The notes beneath the pieces are model-generated. The model had not been told where the DNA came from. It saw only the letters and a list, made by a program, of their open reading frames with translations, and did no database searches. DNA of 5,178 nucleotides from Pseudomonadota bacterium (GTDB taxonomy: Bacteria > Pseudomonadota > Alphaproteobacteria > Sphingomonadales > Sphingomonadaceae), in the NCBI GenBank assembly GCA_023386135.1, contig JAEWKG010000331.1:1-5178 (forward strand), written 5' to 3'. Each line of letters opens with the position of its first letter. Position 1 is the first letter of the stretch. Of the stretch, positions 1 to 5,178 are shown one piece after another. Made by a program: the position numbers and the translations under genes.

Positions 1-1015
1 CGGGCGCGGCGAGCGTGATCGACTTCGCCCGCGCCCGTACGCCGAGGATACCGACCGCGCGGCGAGCGACATCGGCCAGGTCGATCCGATCGGGCGTGGT
101 GGCAAAGTCTTCAGCCTCAACCACTTCGAGGTCTGACAGATCCTCCACCAGTGAGAGCAGGTGCTGCCCCGCCGAGGCGATATCGGCGGCGTAGTTGCTG
201 TACTCTTCCGCCAGCGGGCCCGCCAGTCGCGAGCGGATCGTCTCCGCATTGGCGATGATGCGTGCGATCGGTTGGCGCAGCACAGGCGTGAGTTCCCGGC
301 CCAGCGCAGGCGCGGCGAGGGCCTCTCCCTCATGCACCGGCGCGGCGATCTCAGGCAGTGGAGCGTCGGCGACCAGCAGCAGTTCGAAACCACCGCTGCC
401 CGGATCCGGCCGGCCCAGCGGCACCAGCGTTACGGTCCAGTTGCGAGACGATCCTGGCGCTAGGCATTGGGCTCCATCGAGCAGCCGCCAGTGAAGCGGC
501 TGACGGTGTGCGAGCGCGGGAAAGGTGAGGTGCTCGCTCCACGTGGTGCCCGGGGCATCGCGCATCGCCCGCGCTACTTCCATGAGGTCAGGCGCATGGC
601 ATTCCACCGCGATCGGGCGCTGCTGCGGATCGAGACGCGCGGTAAGCTCCGCCAGTTCGCGATCGATGGCGATGCGGCGCTCGGCGGCCCCAGTATCGGA
701 GACCGGCGGCACCGGCGCGGTCGACCAAGAGGCAACCGCGATGGAGCAGCCGCCCTCCCCGCCCTCACCCTCGGGCGCAACCTCGATCCAGGCGCGCACC
801 ATCTCCTCGCCGTCGAGCGCGGTGATCGAGCGGGCAAGGCGAAGGCCGAGAGTGCGCGCCTTGCGCACCACTTCGAGCAATTGCGGGACGGCGACGGTGC
901 CGGGCAGTTCGCCCCCGCAGCGTTGCTGCAAACCGGCAAGCGGCTCGTCCGCCTCGATCAGGCGGTCGTTTGCGTCGGTTCGCGCGCGCGCCAGAACGGC
1001 CCGTTCTACTTGCAT
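1..1015 (-). CDS. PAS-containing sensor histidine kinase-like protein, C-terminus beyond window, phospho-acceptor His replaced by Pro
   Basis: The 338 codons visible from ATG 1015-1013 lack the C-terminal end. Residues about 13-98 look like a PAS fold (ANDRLIEADEPL near the start, ending in IAVASW). Residues about 118-218 look like a second, weaker PAS-like unit ending in FELLLVAD. Residues about 240-302 match the HisKA dimerisation helices of the alphaproteobacterial kinases: LRQPIARIIANAE, then GPLAEEYSNYAADI and GQHLLSLVEDLSDL. Aligned to SHELRTPLNAIIGFAE, the phospho-accepting His falls on P244 (bases 286-284) and the following Glu on V245, while L246, R247 and P249 are kept. The ATPase domain would lie left of base 1, so its state is unknown. 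No transmembrane segment or signal peptide is visible, so it is probably cytosolic. The start lies 2 bases after the stop of the DUF2336-like gene (TGA-TC-ATG), which argues for coupled translation and supports this start. Autophosphorylation in the normal way seems impossible; a regulatory pseudokinase similar in principle to DivL is an inference. Confidence 0.88.
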   Translation of the reverse strand, partial: MQVERAVLARARTDANDRLIEADEPLAGLQQRCGGELPGTVAVPQLLEVVRKARTLGLRLARSITALDGEEMVRAWIEVAPEGEGGEGGCSIAVASWSTAPVPPVSDTGAAERRIAIDRELAELTARLDPQQRPIAVECHAPDLMEVARAMRDAPGTTWSEHLTFPALAHRQPLHWRLLDGAQCLAPGSSRNWTVTLVPLGRPDPGSGGFELLLVADAPLPEIAAPVHEGEALAAPALGRELTPVLRQPIARIIANAETIRSRLAGPLAEEYSNYAADIASAGQHLLSLVEDLSDLEVVEAEDFATTPDRIDLADVARRAVGILGVRARAKSITLAAP

Positions 1016-1017
1016 GA

Positions 1018-1980
1018 TCAGGCGACCGAAACCCGCAGTGACGAGGCGAGAAGCGCCTGCGCGCGATCTGTCCGCAGTGCCTCGAGCCCCTCGGGCAGCG
1101 CGACATCGGGATGGATGTAGGCGAATTGCTCCTCGACCACTTGTGGCTTGAGCCCGGCGGCGCAGAGCGACAGCGCGAGCCGCGCCAACTGACGGTCGTT
1201 GGTCGCGATGACGGCAAGTTCGCGCTGTTGCTGGGTCGCCGAAGCGAGTGCGGACAGGAAGATCGCCGCGCCGGCGTGACTGACCGAGAGCGCCGCGAGC
1301 GCGCCCGCGCCCATCCCGTGGACCAGGCGGGCGAGCAATCCGATCCGCCCGGCGCTTTCATCGTAGTCCGTGCGCAGCCGCGTGGTCGCGGCGAGCGCGG
1401 CCTCGGTGTCCCCGGCGTCGACCTGCTCGATCCAGATCGCCAGCGCCTGCTGGAAATGGTCGGCGGGAAGCTCGTTCAGCGGCAATTCCATCCGCCGCTG
1501 GCGCTGCACGAACCGCGCCTGCGCCGCCAACGCGGCCATCGCGGTCGATGCCGTGCCCGTATCGTCCGACGCGACCAGCGATTGCAGCAGCGGCGAGAGG
1601 ACTGGATCGATCGCGCTCCGCGACTCGAGCCGAGCGGTGAGCTGCCATTCGAGCGCCAGCGCGTGGCAATGCGAGATGAGGCGGCTGTCGGTCAGCAGCA
1701 CCTCGGTCAGGCCCGCCCGGTGCCGCTCGGCATAACCTCGTGGGTCCGCACCGTCGGCGGCCTCGGCCTGCGCGGTGAGCAACTGGCGCGCAAGGTCGCC
1801 CACCATCCCGCGCACCCGGCTGACGATCTCGTCGCTGAACAGCGAGTGGTCGTGGTTGGCGAGCAGGTGACCGAGCACCGGCCCCACCGTTCCGAGCACG
1901 ATGTCGCCCTGCGCCAGTTCGTCGCGCAGCACCGCCTCGACCGGTGCTTCGGAGGAAAGTGTCATGACCGCGTCGTCCAT
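1018..1980 (-). CDS. Helical protein of unknown function, possibly DUF2336 family
   Basis: The gene encodes 320 residues predicted to be almost wholly alpha-helical and soluble, with no signal peptide and no clear membrane helix. A region rich in Ala and Gly (about 222-247, GMGAGALAALSVSHAGAAI) is hydrophobic but reads as a buried helix. Residues about 153-172 carry a basic stretch followed by MELPLNELPADHF, which I associate with sphingomonad proteins annotated DUF2336; this is recognition from memory, not a search. The helix-repeat look, with similar helical units before and after residue 150, fits that family. DUF2336 has no established biochemical role that I can state. Position is the best clue: it starts 11 bases after the membrane-protein gene and ends 2 bases before the kinase-like gene, so it is probably made in step with the kinase and could be its partner (inference). 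The start could be ATG 1980-1978 or the in-frame ATG 1965-1963 (M6); neither has a strong ribosome binding site. A CtrA-like sequence lies just upstream. Confidence 0.85.
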   Translation of the reverse strand: MDDAVMTLSSEAPVEAVLRDELAQGDIVLGTVGPVLGHLLANHDHSLFSDEIVSRVRGMVGDLARQLLTAQAEAADGADPRGYAERHRAGLTEVLLTDSRLISHCHALALEWQLTARLESRSAIDPVLSPLLQSLVASDDTGTASTAMAALAAQARFVQRQRRMELPLNELPADHFQQALAIWIEQVDAGDTEAALAATTRLRTDYDESAGRIGLLARLVHGMGAGALAALSVSHAGAAIFLSALASATQQQRELAVIATNDRQLARLALSLCAAGLKPQVVEEQFAYIHPDVALPEGLEALRTDRAQALLASSLRVSVA

Positions 1981-1991
1981 CGGCGGGCAGC

Positions 1992-3176
1992 CTAGCGGCT
2001 CGTGGTTAAGCCCGCGTTAGCTGCACTACGCGGCCAGAACAGTTGCAGCGCAAGGCCGACCAGTCCGAGGACCGCCATCACAGGCGGCAGCACATTGGCG
2101 ATCGCGGCGGCGGTCAGAACGGCGAACACGACGCCGCGATCGGCCAGCGGCCGGAGCGGCTTGGGCGCGGCGGGATCGTCGGCGAGACGCATGACCGTGA
2201 CCAGGACGAGCGCGGCGAAGCCGGCGGTCCAGCCTTCGAACGCCGACGGGCTCGCCGCAATGGCGACGAGCGACAAGTCGAGCAGCGCACGTCGCGCCTC
2301 GCCCGGCCAGGTGCGGGTTCTCTCGCCGCTCCCGGCGCTCGCCAGCCGCGTCACGGTCGTGCCGGTGGCCGAGAGCATCGCGCTCAGGGTTAAACCGGCG
2401 AGCGCCAGAGCGGTGTGACCGAGATAGCCCCCGACCGCGCTGGCCACCGCCACGGCCGCGCCGCCCGACAGCAGGCCGAGCGCCACCTGGCGGGCATTGC
2501 GAGCCCGGTCGACCAGCGTCCGGGCGAGGCGATAGGCCCCGGCCCGGCCCGGTTGCACCAACGCGGGCGGAGGGACATGCCGCGCGTACCAACCCTGCTG
2601 GTACCGCTCGGCGCTCGCCTGGCTCCCCACGAGCGCCCAGCGCCCGTCATCGAGCCATTTCTCCGGCACCGAAATCGCTGTGACACCGCGTTGCAGCGCC
2701 ACCCGCAACAGGCCGCCGATCGCATCGGCGTCGGGCGGCAGCGCGGCCAGCGCCTCGACCGCATCGCCGCGGGTCGCAAGCACCCCCGCCCACGCACGCT
2801 CGCGGTCAATCCGTTCGAAGCCCTGTTCGATCGCGCCTTCCGCCGGCAGCACCGCGACCCCGGCACGCGCGCCGAACGCCTGAGCAAGCCACTCGCGATC
2901 GGGCAGCACGCCGGGCGCAAAGGCGACCAGTGTGTCGCCGGCGTGGACCAGCCCCGACAGAGCGCGGTGGTGCGTGACGGCGTGGAACGACAGCCCCGCC
3001 CGCTCGGCCTCATGCTGGAGCGTCGCCAGCGCCGGTCCCGGTGCGTCGGCCAGGCACACCGCCCGCTCGCAGGCGAGCGCCAGCACCGCCTGAAGCTGGT
3101 GCCATGCCATCGGGTGCCCGGCGAGCCGCACCTCGCTCGCGCCGTCCCCCGCCATCGAGATCAGCGCGATGCGCAA
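1992..3176 (-). CDS. Membrane protein: nucleotidyltransferase-like N-terminal half and degenerate CDP-alcohol phosphotransferase-like C-terminal half
   Basis: The preferred start is TTG 3176-3174, giving 394 residues beginning (M)RIALISMAGDG. No in-frame ATG or GTG exists between the upstream Hpt stop and this codon. Longer versions run antigenically unlike low-complexity sequence inside the Hpt gene, and the next ATG (3155-3153) would delete the first beta strand. Residues 1-185 alternate strands and helices like a GT-A/nucleotidyltransferase fold: a first strand followed by a Gly-containing loop, and GDTLVAFAPGVLPD near 80-93 where such enzymes carry a metal-binding strand end. Residues 190-200 (ERYQQGWYARH) form a linker resembling the one joining the cytidylyltransferase and membrane parts of IPCT-DIPPS inositol-lipid enzymes. 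From about 231 to 381 there are roughly five or six hydrophobic helices. Within them, LSATGTTVTRL (267-277 approximately) aligns with LDGVDGEIARL, but all Asp are lost. Enzymatic activity is therefore doubtful. The family assignment is tentative; that it is a polytopic inner-membrane protein is secure. It sits 82 bases after the Hpt gene and 11 before the DUF2336-like gene. Confidence 0.8.
   Translation of the reverse strand: MRIALISMAGDGASEVRLAGHPMAWHQLQAVLALACERAVCLADAPGPALATLQHEAERAGLSFHAVTHHRALSGLVHAGDTLVAFAPGVLPDREWLAQAFGARAGVAVLPAEGAIEQGFERIDRERAWAGVLATRGDAVEALAALPPDADAIGGLLRVALQRGVTAISVPEKWLDDGRWALVGSQASAERYQQGWYARHVPPPALVQPGRAGAYRLARTLVDRARNARQVALGLLSGGAAVAVASAVGGYLGHTALALAGLTLSAMLSATGTTVTRLASAGSGERTRTWPGEARRALLDLSLVAIAASPSAFEGWTAGFAALVLVTVMRLADDPAAPKPLRPLADRGVVFAVLTAAAIANVLPPVMAVLGLVGLALQLFWPRSAANAGLTTSR
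2004..2020 (-). promoter_or_regulatory. Possible CtrA-like site upstream of DUF2336-like gene
   Basis: Read on the minus strand, CTAA (2020-2017) is followed by exactly 7 bases and then TTAACC (2009-2004), one mismatch from TTAA-N7-TTAACC. It lies inside the last codons of the membrane-protein gene and ends 23 bases before the ATG at 1980, so it could serve an internal promoter for the DUF2336-like and kinase-like genes. It overlaps coding sequence, so chance occurrence is possible. Confidence 0.3.
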
Positions 3177-3245
3177 GTTGCCCGCAAACCCTTCCCACTC
3201 GTTCCAAAGACGAGGCGAAGCTAGGGGCTGCTGAGGTTGTTGGCT

Positions 3246-3259
3246 AGGCCGATCGGCCT
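3246..3259. repeat. 14-bp perfect palindrome after the Hpt-like stop codon
   Basis: AGGCCGATCGGCCT is its own reverse complement and begins within the TGA of the Hpt-like gene. As RNA it can form a 5-bp stem with a GATC loop. No T-run follows on the minus strand (AGCCAACAACC), so it is not a standard intrinsic terminator. It could be an operator, a weak attenuator or an mRNA-stabilising hairpin in the 82-base gap before the TTG-started membrane-protein gene, or chance in GC-rich DNA. Confidence 0.4.
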
Positions 3260-3561
3260 CAGGCCGCGACGAACTGGTCGCGAAAGCGCTCGATCCGCCG
3301 CACGATGGTGGGCTCCCCCGGCGCGGCGGCAATCGCCTCTTCCGCCAGCAGGATCAACTCGCTTGCATGGAAGCTGGCAGCGAGGCCCTTCAGGCGCTGC
3401 GCGGCCATCGCCCAGTTCCCGTCGCACCGCGCGCGCTTGAGCAGATCGAGATGGCGCGACAGGCTATCGGCGAACGCCGCGCGCAGCTCGGCGAGCAGTG
3501 CCGGATCGTGTCCCGCCGCTGCCGCCAGCGTCGCATCGAATGCACCGTGTTCGTACGCCAT
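3259..3561 (-). CDS. Small Hpt-like protein lacking the phospho-histidine
   Basis: The 100-residue product is fully helical and cytosolic, the usual size of a stand-alone Hpt four-helix bundle. Canonical Hpt domains accept phosphate from a response-regulator receiver on a His in the motif AHxLKGSAxxLGA. Here the matching stretch is AAQRLKGLAASFHA (residues 53-66). L57, K58 and G59 are kept, but the phospho-acceptor position is Q55 (codon 3399-3397) and the usual Gly before Ala is H65. The flanking helices (DPALLAELRAAFADSLSRHLDLL before, SELILLAEEAI after) fit the family in order and spacing. H65 is two helical turns beyond the normal site and is unlikely to substitute. The gene is the first of the minus-strand group and divergent from the coiled-coil gene. 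ATG 3561-3559 is chosen because MAYEHGAFDA is a natural domain start; an in-frame GTG at 3579-3577 would add six residues. Neither has a clear Shine-Dalgarno. My recollection is that sphingomonad relatives also lack this His, so the loss may be family-wide. Confidence 0.85.
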   Translation of the reverse strand: MAYEHGAFDATLAAAAGHDPALLAELRAAFADSLSRHLDLLKRARCDGNWAMAAQRLKGLAASFHASELILLAEEAIAAAPGEPTIVRRIERFRDQFVAA

Positions 3562-3587
3562 CGCGATCAGCGATAGCACCTGTCTGA

Positions 3588-3605
3588 TTAAGAGACTGTT
3601 TAACC
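3588..3605 (+). promoter_or_regulatory. Possible CtrA-like site in divergent intergenic region
   Basis: TTAA at 3588-3591 and TTAACC at 3600-3605 are separated by 8 bases, one more than the TTAA-N7-TTAAC consensus of the alphaproteobacterial cell-cycle regulator CtrA. The right half reads TTAACCAT, the strong half-site form. It is the only AT-rich patch in the 71 bases between the divergent Hpt-like and coiled-coil starts, so a promoter for one or both genes probably lies here. Spacing is imperfect and no -10/-35 boxes are clear. The right half abuts the alternative ATG at 3606, which would favour the 3633 start if it is a real promoter element. Confidence 0.35.
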
Positions 3606-3632
3606 ATGTTCCGATGGTGTATTTCGCCGGCC

Positions 3633-5178
3633 ATGAACGGGGGATCACACATCCGGGCGATTGGCACCGGGAGCGGCGCCGATGCGTCTGGCGCGGGCGT
3701 CGAGCAGGCTGCCGAGCCGCTGACGCTTGACGAGAGCTGGGTGGAAACGCCCGCCTACGACGATGCGTGGGACGAGCCCGCGCCGCGCCGCTTCGCGGGT
3801 ATGGTGGCGCCGACGCTGGCGGTCGCCGCCATCTCCGCATGGACCGGGTTCTTCGCCTGGGCGCACCTGCCACAGTTGCGCAGCGGTCTGACACCAGCCG
3901 CAGGATCCGAGCTCCTCGTGCACTGGTCGATGCCGACGCTGCTGGTCATTGGCTTGTGGCTGCTGGCGATGCGCACAAGCCGCCGCGAAGCCGCGCGATT
4001 CGCTGATTCCGCCGCAGCCTTGCGCAGCGAGAGCGCTGCGCTCGAAACCCGCCTGACCGCGGTCAACCGCGAGCTCAGCCTGGCGCGCGAATTCCTCGCG
4101 GCGCAGACCCGCGAGCTCGATTCCCTCGGCCGCATCGCCACCCAGCGCCTGTCCGAGCACGCCGACCGGCTGCAGGGCCTGGTGCGCGACAACGGGGCGC
4201 AGGTCGAAGCGATTGCCGATGTCAGCCGCACCGCGCTCGGCAATATGGACAAGCTGCGCGATGACCTGCCGGTGGTGGCCAACGCCGCGCGCGACGTGTC
4301 GAACCAGATCGGCAATGCCGGCAACACCGCGCACGCCCAGCTCGCCGAGCTGGTCGCCGGCTTCAATCGCCTCAACGAATTCGGCCAGGCGAGCGAGCGT
4401 CAGGTCGGTGCCCTGCGCGCCAAGGTCGATGCCGCGATCGCCGGGTTCGAGGCGCAGGCCGCGCAGCTCGACGACATCACCGGCGCGCGCTTCACGCTGC
4501 TGCGCGAAAAGAGCGAGGCGTTCCGCGCCGAACTCGACGGCCGGGAAGTCGACGCGCTTGCCGCGATGCGCCACCGTGCGGACCGGCTGCGCGAGGAAAT
4601 CGTCACCGCTGCGGCGACGCTCGAGACGCAGGAAGAAGAACTGCTGAAATCGCTCCAGGCACGAGTTGTGTCGCTGCGTGAGGGCGCGATCACTGTCGGT
4701 GACGGCCTGGCGAGCTCCGAACGCGACGCGTTGGCGGCGTGGTCTAAGCGCCTCGAAGCAATGCGGGCGGATCTTGAGGCCGCAATCCGTCATGTCGAGG
4801 CGGTCGACACTGCGGCGAAGGAAAGCGCCAGCAAGCGCTTGCAGGTCATTCAGGACGAGGCCCTGGCGGTCGATGCCAAGCTGACCGAGTCGCACGCCCT
4901 GTTCGTGGGTGAGATCGAAAGGCGCCGTGCGGAAGGTGCCGCGGTCGCGACCGAGCAGGCCGAGTCCGTTGTCGCGCGACTTGCAGCTATCGACGAAGCG
5001 CTCGCTCAACGCCGCACTACGCACGCGGAACAGACGCAAGAACTGACCGCCCACAGCGAAGCAGTTGCGGCGCGTCTGTCGGCGCTCGGCGATGAGATGG
5101 CGCGGGCGGCCGACCAGGGGCGCGAGGCCGAGAGCGCCCACGCGGCTTCGAACGATGCACACGCGGCGCGCCACACGG
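3633..5178 (+). CDS. Membrane-anchored long coiled-coil protein, C-terminus beyond window
   Basis: The frame is open from base 3588 to the right edge, giving 515 codons from ATG 3633 with no stop. Residues 1-53 are an acidic, disordered-looking cytoplasmic tail (TLDESWVETPAYDDAWDEPA). Residues about 54-79 (APTLAVAAISAWTGFFAW core) and about 93-113 (SMPTLLVIGLWLLAM core) are two transmembrane helices forming a hairpin with a short periplasmic loop, followed by positive residues RTSRREAAR, so both ends should face the cytoplasm. From about 120 to the edge the sequence is nearly continuous amphipathic helix rich in Ala, Glu, Arg, Leu and Gln with heptad-like spacing, and with almost no Pro or Cys. 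That predicts a long coiled coil. I recognise no enzyme motif and no chemoreceptor signalling hairpin in the visible part. An in-frame ATG at 3606-3608 would add nine residues; it has a weak AAGAG 11 bases upstream, whereas 3633 has no clear site, so the start is uncertain. Divergence from the Hpt gene suggests shared control. A structural, tethering or polarity role is inference. Confidence 0.85.
   Translation, partial: MNGGSHIRAIGTGSGADASGAGVEQAAEPLTLDESWVETPAYDDAWDEPAPRRFAGMVAPTLAVAAISAWTGFFAWAHLPQLRSGLTPAAGSELLVHWSMPTLLVIGLWLLAMRTSRREAARFADSAAALRSESAALETRLTAVNRELSLAREFLAAQTRELDSLGRIATQRLSEHADRLQGLVRDNGAQVEAIADVSRTALGNMDKLRDDLPVVANAARDVSNQIGNAGNTAHAQLAELVAGFNRLNEFGQASERQVGALRAKVDAAIAGFEAQAAQLDDITGARFTLLREKSEAFRAELDGREVDALAAMRHRADRLREEIVTAAATLETQEEELLKSLQARVVSLREGAITVGDGLASSERDALAAWSKRLEAMRADLEAAIRHVEAVDTAAKESASKRLQVIQDEALAVDAKLTESHALFVGEIERRRAEGAAVATEQAESVVARLAAIDEALAQRRTTHAEQTQELTAHSEAVAARLSALGDEMARAADQGREAESAHAASNDAHAARHT

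Noticed and set aside
467..1151. Plus-strand frames of 208-217 codons over the kinase-like gene
   Set aside because: They are antisense to the PAS and HisKA coding frame and show no domain logic.
1111..1995. A 294-codon plus-strand frame across the DUF2336-like gene
   Set aside because: It is Arg- and His-rich low-complexity sequence antisense to a coherent helical protein that couples to its neighbours; it is a shadow frame.
3246..3259. Intrinsic terminator after the Hpt-like gene
   Set aside because: The stem is only 5 bp and no T-run follows on the minus strand.
3177..3332. N-terminal extension of the membrane protein to an ATG at 3332
   Set aside because: The added residues are Pro/Ser/Gln-rich, and those upstream of 3259 are read out of frame from the Hpt-like gene; the fold begins at RIALISM.
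3562..3894. N-terminal extension of the Hpt-like protein to an ATG at 3894
   Set aside because: The extension is Arg/Pro-rich, covers the divergent intergenic region and overlaps the coiled-coil gene; the Hpt-like domain is complete from 3561.
3645..5174. A 509-codon open frame on the minus strand opposite the coiled-coil gene
   Set aside because: Its protein is Arg/Gly-rich and lacks recognisable domains. The plus-strand frame has clear transmembrane helices and heptad structure, and the third-position G/C bias readily opens the opposite frame.

Overview
The window is GC-rich, tightly packed bacterial DNA. Codon use is strongly G/C at the third position, and the gene types (a PAS-type sensor kinase next to a DUF2336-like helical protein and a small Hpt protein) suggest an alphaproteobacterium, most likely of the Sphingomonadales. 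This placement rests on recognising the families, not on a marker gene.

There are five protein genes. Four lie on the minus strand and look like one transcription unit. In order of transcription they are: a 100-residue Hpt-like protein (3561-3259); a 394-residue membrane protein (3176-1992) with an N-terminal nucleotidyltransferase-like half and a C-terminal membrane half resembling a decayed CDP-alcohol phosphotransferase; a 320-residue all-helical protein that may be DUF2336 (1980-1018); and a sensor-histidine-kinase-like protein (1015 to beyond base 1) cut by the left edge before its ATPase domain. The gaps are 82, 11 and 2 bases. The last gap (TGA-TC-ATG) suggests translational coupling. 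On the plus strand, divergent from the Hpt gene, a two-helix membrane-anchored coiled-coil protein starts at 3633 (or 3606) and runs off the right edge.

The main observation is that three of the four minus-strand proteins look like members of well-known catalytic or phosphotransfer families that have lost their defining residues. The kinase-like protein has proline (P244) where the phospho-accepting histidine of the HisKA box should be. The Hpt-like protein has glutamine (Q55) at the phospho-histidine position. The membrane protein aligns with the CDP-alcohol phosphotransferase signature but lacks every signature aspartate. The locus may therefore encode a signalling or scaffold module that works by protein binding rather than phosphotransfer, possibly at the membrane with the divergent coiled-coil protein. 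That functional link is inference.

CtrA-like sequences (TTAA-spacer-TTAACC) occur in the 71-base divergent intergenic region and just upstream of the DUF2336-like gene. They would fit cell-cycle or motility-linked control, but they are only sequence look-alikes. No RNA genes, insertion sequences, CRISPR arrays or convincing intrinsic terminators were seen.
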